From positions 261,373,863 to 261,437,862 of the forward strand of contig CP136064.1 in assembly GCA_032622095.1 (NCBI GenBank): a stretch of DNA of 64,000 bases, read 5' to 3'. Origin of the DNA: Siphonodentalium dalli. Taxonomy: Eukaryota > Mollusca > Scaphopoda > Gadilida > Siphonodentaliidae. Position numbers and translations under genes: made by a program. Shown piece after piece: positions 32,643 to 44,102 of this stretch. The notes below the pieces were generated by a model, which saw nothing but the letters and a program-made list of their open reading frames with translations, had not been told where the DNA came from and did not search any database. Every line of letters starts with the position of its first letter. The stretch's first letter is position 1.

Positions 32643-33084
32643 AAGATGCATAATCCGATTAAGGGCCCCCTGAATTAATGCTCGAACATTACTATTTATT
32701 TGGACTTGGGGGTAAAAGATATTTGGTACGAGTCGAGGAACCCACCTATCAAAGCTCAGAGTTATTAGATATCAATTTTTGAAATATACTATTTTTCACG
32801 ATCAAGAATTAATAGTGGCCCAAGGTCTCGGACCAAATTTCAGATGAAGATGGATAACTCTAAAATCAAGAGGCTTTCTGTTGATCATAAGGCCAAATTT
32901 TGTAGAACAACATGTTGATAAATAACATATGTCAGGCAATTGTATACTTTAGTTGACAGTGATTAGCATTATTTTAGGGCAATTAATCAATTCTGATACC
33001 GTAACTGAAGCAGCCTTTCTAAATACAAATGTATGATGTTGGAATCTGATTATATGGGTATCATCGAACCGGATTGAGTACCTT
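32643..33084 (-). mobile_element. TA-flanked MITE, second of a head-to-head pair
   Basis: AAGATGCATAATCCGATT after TA at 32641-32642; right end GGATTGAGTACCTT before TA at 33085-33086. Opposite orientation to the neighbour 20 bp away, giving a ~920-bp imperfect palindrome. Confidence 0.82.
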
Positions 33085-33086
33085 TA

Positions 33087-34307
33087 AAATGAACTGTATC
33101 CAGTATAAACATGTTAAACCTGATCATTAATTAGAGCATGCAGTCCCTGTTGACATGCGGTATACGGTGGTAATCTTACCACAGTAATATGTCTTAACTG
33201 TGATAACCAAGTTAATTGTTTTTACCACAAAAATTCTGAATTCTATCTAGAAATTTTGAAAAAAAAATAAAAAATTCTGGTGTGGTTACAATGTCAACTT
33301 TAAAACAAAATTCATATAAACATCGCATGAAAAATACAGCCTAACTGCAAATGTGAGGTGGACCACATTCTGCGGCGGTATAACTGACTGCGGTTGATCG
33401 CATGAACACGCCTGAATACTGCAGTAATACCCGGTGGTCAACCTTTATAAGGCGAGTTGATTAATTAAAGCATAGCTGTAATTTTACATGTATGTTCTAT
33501 AGACTTTGTTGGGAAAGAGAATATAGCTGTGCGACAATGGATGATATTTCCCCACCTCAGCAGGTGTCGAGTACAGAAAAATATACCAAACATACCGGTA
33601 GTCTGTTAATCCTGATGAGCTAAGTTAGAAATTTTTCAATCGAAACCTCATAAAAAAAAATATAAATTCAGTTCTCAATTTTCGAACACTTCTAGGAAAT
33701 TGTTCAAAAATATTGATAAAAGATGCCCATTCGATTTGACACTGTAAATATACCCTGTTCAAGTGTTCCTGCTAATGTGCTATGATGCGGTTGGGTCCTG
33801 CTTAATTGCTATGAATTGCACTACCCGCATCATAGCAATTCAGCAGGACCACCAGCATCATAGCATATTAGCAGGACCACTTGGCCAGTGGTAAAATACT
33901 AAAATAGTTTGTTTTCCATACGGATATGTGTTTTCAAATAATCATGTAATGATATCTAACATACATGTATATGATCCTATTTATAGGTTTTATTCATCAC
34001 GGCCAGATAAACTTTGTATACAGACAGTTTTACCAAACTTAGAATTTTTATTAGGTGCTTTCATTGTAGCTGTAATTACTAGTATTAAAAGAGTGCTCAA
34101 TAAAGTTTGTTTTATCATTTATGCTCATTTGGAATTTGGATGCTATTTAATTCTGTTTATCTATATAATTGGCTGCACTGCTAAATTTTGACTCATTTCA
34201 GTCATTTGATGTCAGTACATGTAGTTGTCCATCGAAATGGCGAACACAACCAAAGACAAATTACAAGAGGAAAGACAACAAATAAATTTGATGTGCACTA
34301 AAACAGA
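33087..34307. other. Interval with a small repeat cluster
   Basis: Between 33775 and 33885 GCTATGATGC / GGTCCTGCT and their inverses are repeated several times. No gene recognised. Confidence 0.45.
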
Positions 34308-34473
34308 TACAGTAGTGCCCTAAGAAATCCACCCCTTAACCACAGCAGAATTATGTGTAACTTTTCAGGATTTAGTCGGATATATGGCTTGTTGCCATTC
34401 ATCAGAAAGCTCTCCCCGAGTTACCCGTAATTCTGCTGTGGTTAAGGAGTCGATTAATTAGAGCATTACTGTA
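34308..34473. mobile_element. Palindromic MITE (diverged copy)
   Basis: TACAGTAGTGCCCTAAG .. CTTAACCACAGCAGAATTAT at the left is inverted as ATAATT-type text GTAATTCTGCTGTGGTTAAG .. GAGCATTACTGTA at the right. Same family as 35941-36075, with a longer spacer. Confidence 0.75.
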
Positions 34474-35940
34474 GTTACAAATGTATGTCTAGCCTCTTGT
34501 GAAGTGTTGTGTCACTAATAAGATCTTTAATTCACATACACATGTACATGTACTATATACCCGTTCAAGCGTTTACAAGTGTCAGTCATCGATAAACTGA
34601 CCAAAAGTTTTGGTAGTATATAATATAGGCTAGCACTGCACCTGGGCTACATGTACATGTACTGTAAGTGATTATAATGTACTATTTTTATATTCTGCCG
34701 TGAAAGTGTTGCTGAATGAAATTTAAGTTTACCCCGATATTCTAAGTCCGCTCGACTAAGATGGGGTTTTTCTCGAAAACTGATATCTGAATATACATGT
34801 CGTCTTCCACTGGTTGGTGTCCCTCTAAATTGACTAATTTTAACTGATTAGATTAGCCCTGGTATGGAAAACTCTAACTGTTATAGCCCGATGAGCGGTT
34901 TACTGCCAACAGCGGTAATGATATGATGACCAGCGTTGTGCATGGCATATGTTGATCCAGGTAAGAATGCTACCATACATTCCAAACATTCATTAAATAT
35001 CTTATTAATAGTAACCCAAACTACACAAGAGACTAGTATAACTAAGATTGGGCTCGATTAATGATGTGACACTTTCAGTACTTCATTTACTAGTAGCCTG
35101 GTACTGGTGGGCCTGGCTACAGATACTTGTTTGGCGTGTTTGAGGCACAAGGGCAGCAGAATCAATTAAAATTTCTCTTATTGTAGTGTAGTACATGTAC
35201 ATGAATAGTACCGGTAGTACAGCACACAAAGAGGTATATATAGTACCGGCACATGTACATGTATTCTCTCTGTTTTCACACATGTTTTTTTTCAATTTAA
35301 CAACATGAGTCTTTTATGACACATACTAAAGTGAAAGTAGGCCTACATGTATATAATGTGCACACAGTATACCGGTACATGTACTGATATATTACATTGC
35401 AATACAGTCCGAGTACAATGATATAGCAAAATTATGCATAGTAGAATAACCTTTTGTACAAACAGTCCTGACAATGATATACCGGGATATCATGGTGATA
35501 GTTCATACGTTTGGAATTAGCGAATACCCGAGTTTGTGGTTAGACCGCTTCATGCGATGTTTATGTGAATTTTTATTTTTAAGTCGGCATTGCATACGGT
35601 AGTCCTATAAACCACACCAGAGAATAGCAAATGTCGGTCAGTGACCAACTTCTTATGTTTATGCAATCGATACAATCAGGTTCTGCTTTTGATGTCCAGT
35701 TCGATATGTGTGGTGTGTTCTTGTGCAAAAATATAATTCTAACTAATGCGCCAAAAATCAGGTTTATAAATTTATCCATTCTTGAGCAAAAGCAACTCGT
35801 AAAACTTGTATGGTATAACATTCCAAACTGAGTATTTCTGCTATCGAACCATATGATAATAATGTTGAACCGGACATCGAAATCTGAACCGCATTTATGA
35901 ATTGCAGCACGTGATGTTGAATAAACAGTTATAGAGGATA
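34474..35940. other. Interval with nothing recognised except TACATGTA words
   Basis: AT-rich with repeated ACATGTACATGTA and ACCGGTA words. No supported coding sequence. Confidence 0.4.
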
Positions 35941-36075
35941 TACAGTAATGCTCTAATTAATCGACTCCTTAACTATAGCAGAATTATGGGTAACTTTTCA
36001 GGATTAAATCCTGAAAAGTTACCCATAATTCTGCTGTAGATAAGGAGTCGATTAATTAGCTCTAGAATTACTGTA
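35941..36075. mobile_element. 135-bp near-perfect palindromic MITE
   Basis: TACAGTAATGCTCTAATTAA, TCGACTCCTTAAC, GCAGAATTATGGGTAACTTT and TCAGGATT are followed at once by their inverse, centred near 36008 (AGGATTAAATCCT). A single-strand fold would be almost fully paired. Confidence 0.85.
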
Positions 36076-37160
36076 ACATGGTTTATAATATACAAATGTA
36101 TACTGTATGGGAAACATCAGAGGTTTACAAAGAATAAAAACAGTTGATTTGTTCTTTATTCTTGTGGTTATATACACATACATGTATTCTAAAAATAAAT
36201 GTCCTTTACAACGTGGATCAATGAAATGCGGTTGTTGCATTTAAAATGCATTGAGGGTGCATTGTGTCACGCCACTTTGTAAATGCCTTAATGACAGCAT
36301 TTAAATTAAATGCACTGCATTGGGAATAATCGCAGTCGCATTGAAATTACCGATCATTGCTCCGAAAAAGTATACTAGTATGAACACCCAAATAACGATA
36401 CGATAGTGTATTTTGCAATTTTAGTTTTAATTTTGTTTAATTTAAATTCACATCTGAATAATTCTGTGTTATTTTCCCACTCCTGGTGTACATGTATATG
36501 TTCGGAATCGGACATTCATGATGTAGTTTTCCATTCAAAATGGAATAAACATAAATAAACACTGTTGACATTAATTGTTTTATAATCAGAATCTGAGAAT
36601 CATGATTCTCATTTTGATTCTAGTAAAAAGTCTTGATTCCCGGTAGAAAGTGAAACACTAACATTTTGATTATTGCAAAACATCTGATGGATTTTAAGGC
36701 CTGCATCAAGACATTTGTTTGTGAATAAATCAAGGTAAATGTGTTAAAATATGAACGCATTTACAAATGCGTTGCTCCAAAATCGCAAAGTAGATTCGAA
36801 CATGTGGTCGCTTTTCTAAGAAATTTGTGAGTGGTCTGTACATGTACATACATGTAAGTTACTTGACCAACTACACGAGGAGTCGAGGGACACAATCAAT
36901 GAGGACGTTTGTACTAAAAAATATTTTTTTACGCAAGGAACGAACACAAGGCCAATTTCTTAATTTATATTATGAGCCAACAAGACAGATCGTAAATCGC
37001 TGTTATATGACAATATATGTGGCCATCATAATGGTCGACAGGCATGACCCAACAAAAACCAATCTGTCAGGCCAATATAAAGAAGTCGCGACTTATTGCT
37101 GGTGGAACCTATTAAAGGCATTTCGTTAATAACAACTTACATGTAACATTCACCTCCACC
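36076..37160. other. Interval with nothing recognised
   Basis: No repeat or gene supported. A 100-residue open frame at 36827-37129 has no recognisable motif. Confidence 0.4.
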
Positions 37161-37161
37161 T

Positions 37162-38106
37162 CTTTACTCTTGGGCTCCAAATAAACATGCATGCACCAGC
37201 TGCATGCACGTTTATTATTTTTCTTGGGAAATCCCCCCCCCTGCACAGTGCTTATTTGGGTCTGCACGTTTATTAATATTTTGAAGCTATGAAAATTTAA
37301 ATCAGCACAAATTCAAGATTTCTATATGATTCAGATGTAAAAATGATCAACACGTCTACATTAGTTACTAGCTAAACAAGACATTTTGTCATATGTGTAT
37401 ACTTTACTGTGAAATTGCGTTTCTTCCGTTCTCCATGAACGGATTCTCAAAATGTTTGGTTTTCCAAAAAACAAGGATTCGAACTGTCTGAACTGAACTC
37501 CATGCGTTCGTTTAAATAGATGAATAAATAGTGGGAAAGACATACAATCCTAGTTCATAATGAATTTAAGTATATAAATATAAATAATAAACGGCGGATT
37601 CAACGTGGTCATGGGTTTTGACCGCGTAACAAAAAATAAGCAAACTCCGCATGAACCCCGAAGTTTGCTGATTTTTTCTCGCGGTCAAAACCCCATGACC
37701 GCATTGAAACCGCCGTTCATTTCTTATATGAATAACACAATTTAAGATTGGTGAATTATTTCTTTTGGTTAATTTAATAAACGTACAGGACCAAATAACG
37801 ATCGTACAGGTGGGAATTTTACCTCGATTTTAATAATCGTACATTAGGCACTCAAGAGTACATATTCAAGTATGTGGCAAACCAAAAAAACACCACATGA
37901 TACATACATGTACCTGTACTACATGTTGACTCGTATACTTGAACCTGCTATAAAAATTATTTGGTTAACCTGAAACCACAGCTGATGTTTTGCTCAGAGT
38001 TCCCCCTGCACTATTATTTGGGTATGTACTTTTATTAACTTTCAATGGAATTTCCCCCCTGCACTATTATTTGGGCCTGCACTTTTATTTGGAGCCTGAG
38101 AGTAAG
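37162..38106. mobile_element. 945-bp element with CTCCAAATAAA inverted ends
   Basis: TTACTCTTGGGCTCCAAATA at the left is mirrored by TATTTGGAGCCTGAGAGTAA at the right. Near both ends the word CCCCCTGCAC then TTATTTGGG is repeated (37225-37265, 38005-38090). Non-coding, with a second MITE nested inside. Confidence 0.65.
37590..37717. mobile_element. 128-bp MITE nested in the 37162-38106 element
   Basis: AACGGCGGATTCAACGTGGT .. TTGACCGCG is inverted as CGCGGTCAAAACCCCATGAC .. CCGCCGT with a ~50-bp spacer. Confidence 0.8.
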
Positions 38107-38138
38107 TTGCATTGACATTTAGTTTCACGAATTACCAT

Positions 38139-38862
38139 GCCAAGGCCAAAGAAAAAAGATTGTATGTTTCCGGTAACATAGCGAAAAAATTAGGGTACAT
38201 GTAGGTAGGTAGGGAATTTTTTTTATTTTATTTTATTTTGATATTTTTTATCCAGCTGCAGAAATATTGAACTACCTCAACCAAAGTGACATAAAATGCC
38301 AACCCGTGCCATGGGGAAAGTATTACTTGATCAACACAGTGGAAATATACATTAAGATTGATAAAAAAATCAAACTTACTTCATGCTTACAGTTGTACGT
38401 ATGTTTTTTATTATTCACATACCACATTTTCATAAATTTGGCTATAAACTTGGTACAAAATTGATGTCACTAACTTTTTATAAGAATTTTACCAATAATA
38501 CCGCCATTATACCGTACATGTATTGTGACGATTACATCCCATTGTCTGGGGGTAGCCAGTACGCCCACCGAGCATGCCTGGTTTTTGGAAACAGTAGCTA
38601 CATGTACATGTATACCCCTAATATATGCAGTGATAACCTCTTTACATGTATATATACAGATACACACCCACCATGTCTGTTGATAGTGTTCCATAAGTCC
38701 CAAACAAGACATAAAGCAGGCAGGAGATCCACTCTCAGGAAATTAAAATTGCGAAAATTTAGACTTTTTCTCAAAATATCAATAAAAAGTTTAGGGTCGG
38801 CGGGTTATTTTTAGGGTCGGTCGATGTACGGAAACATAGTATCTTTTTTCTCTGGCCTAAGG
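38139..38862. mobile_element. ~720-bp element with inverted ends
   Basis: GGCCAAAGAAAAAAGAT..TATGTTTCCGG at the left pairs with ACGGAAACATAGTATC..TTTTTTCTCTGGCC at the right. Tandem TTAGGGTCGG words lie next to the right end. The open frames inside match nothing known. Confidence 0.6.
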
Positions 38863-39032
38863 AACATTGCAACTGGTTTGAAGTAACATGACCGCGTTGC
38901 GTCAACACTGGAACTGCATTGATGGTAATTTTCAACATGGTCTCACTGAGGTTCTATCAAATATAAATACTAGTATGGTTGAGGGAGACAATTATTTTGA
39001 GAATATGTGAACCTGTGTTAACATGAGCCTAA

Positions 39033-39381
39033 GGCGACACCAATTTTTAAGTCTGGTTTACGAACACCTCCTACAAAATTTAACTTTTTTTGTCCCAAAA
39101 TATTTTACACGCGTACTGATTTTCATGTGCTGTCGCATCCGGTTCTGCTTATGATCATTTACAGTTTCATGTATTTCATGACAAGATATGTCTTGTTTGG
39201 TTTGAACAGAATTTCATTCAAAAACATTTTTTCACAATTTTTGTAAAATTTATGTAAAATTCCACGATTTACTTGATATAAATTGGGGGGACAATCTTTT
39301 TTATTTTTATTTTTTTCCCTCCTGCATCTACTTTTTTTCTCCCCACATTATCGTAAACCAGACTTAAAAATTGGTGTTGCT
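39033..39381. mobile_element. Second PIF/Harbinger-like MITE copy (349 bp)
   Basis: GGCGACACCAATTTTTAAG at the left and CTTAAAAATTGGTGTTGCT at the right. TAA on both sides (39030-39032 and 39382-39384). Internal text is inverted relative to 31753-32129. Confidence 0.85.
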
Positions 39382-39384
39382 TAA

Positions 39385-40084
39385 ATATCATCTGATGGAG
39401 TCAAAATCATTGAACCGTCACTTATGCATGCACATGTAGTCTTGATGTTGAGTCTGGCTTTCATCATTTTCATTAGTTTTACTGTTATCCACCAAAGGTT
39501 GAGGTGTTATGGAACAACTGTATGGCATCGTATACTGTTATCTTCCGAGTAAATATGGAGTCTCTAATTCTTTTATCAGTCACGCATCTACTCATCAAAT
39601 AGTATAATCCTTAAATATTTGTAGTCCAGGTGATCTCGACTGCACAGTACATGTATAAACATTCATCTGCAGTGTGTTTTAAATTTCTTTGCCGTGTAAC
39701 AACTGTTGTCCCAAGTTTCAATGCCTTGTCCTCCTGGTATGTAGGGATTACCAATTTACCATTGCCGTGTTTTAATTTGCAATTTTGATGATGACGCTCA
39801 CTTGTTGATAATTTTCTTTGTCGTGTAACAACTGTTGTACCAAGTTTCTACGCCGCGTCCTCCTGGTATTTAGGGATTACTGGTGCCTTTAATAGTGATG
39901 CATCATTGCCAGTTAATGTACATTAGAGTGGAACTGAATTAACAATGTCACATTGACACAGTACTCACTACTCAGTTAACTTGAGTTTATAAGACCAGTA
40001 AAACAGCAAAAGTAGTATTATTGTACAGCAGGCTTTATATCACTATCAGTGCTTACTACATGTACAGACCCCTTACTATCGTGG
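39385..40084. other. Interval with a ~130-bp direct repeat
   Basis: GTGTAACAACTGTTGT, CCAAGTTTC and GTCCTCCTGGTAT.TAGGG occur at about 39693-39750 and 39825-39880. May belong to the 3' region of the adjacent LINE. No gene recognised. Confidence 0.5.
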
Positions 40085-40804
40085 ATCAATCTGAATCTGA
40101 ATGGTTACGCTGCAGATCCCAATTCTGGTAATTTCGCAGCGGGCGAGAGAGTCTCAGATCTTTTCCTTCAGCGCACTCTTGAAGGAATCCACAGGCAGTT
40201 GTTGTAGGATTAAGGATTCCTCCAGCTGATTCCAGTCTCATATAGTTCGAACAAATGTGGAATTAGCAAATTGAGCTGACACGTATGGTATAGCCTCGTA
40301 ACACTGACTGTTGTTCCTTATTAGGTGCCGAGGAATTTGGCTGGTGACGTAGCCTGTCAGAACTTTGCTCTGCGATCTAAGACGCCTTGTTTCGGGTGTA
40401 AAGTATTGATTAGGGGGTATAGCCGGGACCAATCCGCCCACCACCTTACTCATGAATCCCAGCCAATTTATTTTCCGTCGTTTCTGCAATGTTGGTAAAT
40501 CTAGCTCGTAGAGGATCTTGGTCATATATCCATCTTCTTTGCTCTTATAGTCTCTTTTAATGAAACGGGCTGCTCTACGCTGGATTCTTTCCAGCTTGTC
40601 GATGTGATTTTGTTGGTAGGGGTCCCAGATGGTGTCTGCGTAGTCCATGATCTTCAATTTCAAACTTCTCAATTCTTCTTCTTCTGGACAGGTGCATGAG
40701 CAGGCCACTGGCACTACATCATGCTTGTACCGGTACCACAAATTCAATTTTGAGACAATATTTTGGTTATGGCCAGATGGCCAGGTAGCTGAGGTACTGT
40801 TCAA
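40085..40804 (-). pseudogene. Non-LTR retrotransposon C-terminal fragment (dead)
   Basis: The reverse-strand frame 40804-40238 encodes 188 residues, with MDYADTIWDPYQQNHIDKLE, RIQRRAARFIKRDY, ELDLPTLQKRRKINWLGFM and TPETRRLRSQ. This is the familiar segment downstream of the reverse transcriptase in many animal LINEs. After FVRTI a TGA stop replaces the usual Arg of 'FPRTI-x-xWN', and the text goes on as DWNQLEESLILQQLPVDSFK before a second stop. The polymerase domain is absent upstream (5' truncation). A GATTCAGATTCAG-type tail on the reverse strand near 40090 may be its 3' end. Confidence 0.82.
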
Positions 40805-41390
40805 TACTATAGTTGATCCGTTTCGTTATCGTAACTTAATTCTTAATACTGTTCCGGGAATTGAAATATTTTTTGTCACATGAAATTCAGTCTTTTTCGA
40901 TATTTGCGCACATCCATGCGGAAAAATCGGCGAATCTTATATATAAGTCCACAGTTTATCCGTTTGTAGCCAATACACCATTTCCTTCTGTCAATCCGCG
41001 TTGATTCGCGACAAAATTAACTCAAAACACCACAAGGAATTATCCGCGCTCAATTTTGAAGAACGGTATTAACTAAAAGTTAAGATTGTAATTTGGCTGC
41101 AGAAACGAAACGAATTTTGAAACACAATAATTGTATTCACTAATATTTTCCTGTTGGTATATGGTCTACTATAGTATATGCAATCATTTATTTGAAATAA
41201 TAAGTATCACTTAGAGAATAATTCTTACTGATAATTAGAAATATCTTTATTTTGTATCCCTTTAATATTAAATAATGGCCCTGAAAATTGTCTGTTTGTC
41301 AGTTTAATGTTCACTAATTATAGCTAGGCTGTTAGATAAAGTATAATATTGCTTCATTTGTCCGGGGTAGTGTATTGTCATACTGTCATA
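40805..41390. other. Interval with nothing recognised
   Basis: AT-rich, no repeat partner noted. Confidence 0.4.
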
Positions 41391-43740
41391 ATAAACTTCA
41401 AGTAATAAGGTAACTACTCGTCAATGATGCTTGAATACATAAATGATTAATAAGGTAACAACTACCCGTCAATGATCGACGTCTTAATATAGAAAGGTTT
41501 TATAAGGTAACTAACTACACGGCAATGGTACTTATTATAGAAGGTTAATAATTTAACTTCTTGTCAATGATGCTTTAATATAGAAAGGGTTAATAAGGTA
41601 ACTACCCGTCAATAATGCTTTAGTGTAGAAATGGTTACTAAGGTAACTACATGTCAATGATGCTTTAATAAAGAAAGGGTTAATAAGATAAAGTTCTACA
41701 CGTCAATGATGCTTAAATATAGAAAGGGCTAATAGGGTAACTACACGTCAATGATGTTTTAATATAGAAAGGGTTAATATGGTAATTACACGCCAATGGT
41801 GCTTTAATATAGAAAGGGTTAATATGGTAACTACCGTCCATGATGCTTTAATATAGAACTGGCTACTATGATAACTACATGTCAATGATGCTTTATTGTA
41901 GAAAGGGTTAATAATGTAACTAATCACCAATGATACTCATTATAAAAAGGGTTAATAAGGTAACTACCTGTCAATTATTGCTTCAACGTAGAAAGGGTTA
42001 ATAAGGTAATTACACGCCAATGGTGCTTTAATATAGAAAGGGTTAATATGGTAACTATCAGTCAATGGTGCTTTAATATAGAAAGTGTTATAATATGGTA
42101 ACTGCACGTCAATGATGCTTTGATACAAAAATGGTTAATAAGGAAGGTAATTACCCGTCAATGGCGCTTTAATATAGAAATGGTTTATAATGTAACTACT
42201 CACCAATGATACTTAGTATAGAAAGGGTTGTTTAATGTAACTACCTGTCAATTAATGCTTTAATATAGAAAGGGTTAATAAGGTAACTACACGCCAATGG
42301 TACTTAGTATAGAAAGGATTAGTAAGGTAACTACACGCAATGATACTTTAGTATATAGAGGGTTAATTATGCAACTACCCGTCAACGATGCTTTAATATA
42401 GAAAGGGTTAACATGGTAACTACACGTCAATGATATTTTAATAAAGAAAGGGCTAATAAGGTAACTACATGTCAATGCTGCTTTAATACAGAAATGGTTA
42501 ATAAGGTAACTTCACGTCAATGATGCTTTAATATAGAAAGGGTTAATAATGTAACAACTCACCAATGATACTTAGTATAGAACGGGTTAATAAGATAACT
42601 ACCCAGCAATAATGATGCTTTAATATAGAAAGGGTTATAATAAGGTAACTACAAGTCAATGATGCTTTAATACATAAATGGTTAATAAGGTAACTACCCG
42701 CCAATGGCGCTTTAATACAGAAAGGGTTAATAATGCAACTACTCACAAATGCCACTTAGTATAGAAAGGGTTGTTTAATGTAACTACCTGTCAATTAATG
42801 CTTTAATATAGAAAGGGTTAATAAGGTAACTACACGCCAATGATACTTAGTATAGAAAGGGTTAGTAAGGTAACTACACGACAATGATACTTTAGTATAT
42901 AGAGGGTTAATTAGGCAACTACCCGTCAACGATGCTTTAATATAGGAAGGGTTAACATGGTAACTACACGTCAATGATATTTTAATAAAGAAATGGCTAA
43001 TAAGGTAACTACATGTCAATGCTGCTTTAATACAGAAATGGTTAATAAGGTAACTTCACGTCAATGATGCTTTAATATAGAAAGGGTTAATAATGTAACA
43101 ACTCACCAATGATACTTAGTATAGAACGGGTTAATAAGATAACTACCCAGCAATAATGATGCTTTAATATAGAAAGGGTTATAATAAGGTAACTACAAGT
43201 CAATGATGCTTTAATACATAAATGGTTAATAAGGTAACTACCCGCCAATGGCGCTTTAATATAGAAAGGGTTAATAATACAACTACTCACCAATGATACT
43301 TAGTATAGAAAGGGTTCATAAGGTAACTACCTGTCAATTAATGCTTTAATATAGAAAGGGTTAATAACGTAACTACACGCCAACGGTACTTAGTATAGAA
43401 AGGGTTAATAAGGTAACTATATACGACAATGATACTTTGGTATATACAGAGTTAAGGAGCCAACTACCCGTCAATGATGCTATACAATAGAAAGGGTTAA
43501 CATTGTAACTACACATCAATGATATTTTAATATAGAAAGGGTTAATAAGGTAACTTCACATCAATGGTGCTTTAATATAGAAAGGGTTAATAATGTAACT
43601 ACTCACCAATGTTACTTTGTATAGAAATGGTTAATAAGGTAACTAACTACCTGTCAATTAATGATTTAATATAGAATGGTTAATAAGGTAACTACACGCC
43701 AATGATGCTGTAATATAGAAAGGGTTAATAATGTGACTTC
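41390..43740 (+). repeat. ~57-bp minisatellite, about 40 units, with a 541-bp higher-order period
   Basis: The unit is roughly AAGGTAACTACCCGTCAATG then ATGCTTTAATATAGAAAGGG then TTAAT. The block beginning ACCTGTCAATTAATGC recurs at 42243, 42784 and 43327 with near-identical following text, so groups of 9-10 units have been duplicated. The unit's TAGTATAGAAAGGGTTAA matches the terminus of the piggyBac-like MITE at 16533. Serine/isoleucine-rich open frames on the minus strand are artefacts. Confidence 0.9.
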
Positions 43741-43774
43741 AATGCAGATTGTACAGTTTAACAAAATAGCACAG

Positions 43775-44102
43775 GTGTATATATCCGGGTGAACACTGTA
43801 GTAAATACCTGGGCGAAACCCTGGTGTAAATACCTGGGTGTAAATACTCCGGATAACCTGGGTGTAAATACCCGGGTGTGACAGCGTCTTCTAAATTATA
43901 TCCGTAAAAACCCGGGTAAACTGGGGTTTATACCTAACATATATAGAAAACACCTGGGTAAATCTATATAAATCCCTGATTTACCTGGGTGTAACCTGGG
44001 TGTGACCTGGGTGTGACCTGGGTGGAACCAGGGTAAAACCTATATGTACCGGGGTATACCTAGGTAAACACCAAGATTTACCCAGGTACATTTTTATATG
44101 GG
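43775..44102. repeat. Right subterminal ACCTGGGTGT minisatellite of the 14.76-kb insert
   Basis: AATACCTGGGTGTAAATAC and GTGACCTGGGTGTGACCTGG words repeat up to the terminal GATTTACCCAGGTACATTTT. Equivalent to the left zone at 29340-30165. Confidence 0.85.

Larger units (their letters stand above)
29340..44102. mobile_element. 14.76-kb insertion with 28-bp inverted ends inside a satellite monomer
   Basis: The left end CCCATATAAAAATGTACCTG continues GGTAAATC; the right end at 44102 is its exact inverse over 28 bp. The satellite text breaks at ..CATATATT and resumes TTACGCC.., so TT is present on both sides of the insert (2-bp duplication, or insertion between two Ts as Helentrons do). Both subterminal zones are minisatellites built on ACCTGGGTGT. 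No transposase, helicase or replication protein was recognised inside. The interior holds other MITEs, a LINE fragment and a 2.3-kb minisatellite. A giant non-autonomous element is the simplest reading; an assembly join is an alternative. Confidence 0.7.

Noticed and set aside
34201-34270. Possible next channel exon after CATTTCAG (SFDVSTCSCPSKW...)
   Set aside because: The acceptor and a Cys-rich start were tempting, but the frame hits a stop before any donor and does not continue the family sequence expected after exon 6.
36827-37129. 100-residue open frame as a gene
   Set aside because: No motif, composition bias of AT-rich random sequence, and no splice or start context beyond chance.
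37460-37500. tRNA-like B box (GGATTCGAACTG)
   Set aside because: No matching A box or cloverleaf-forming flanks on either strand.
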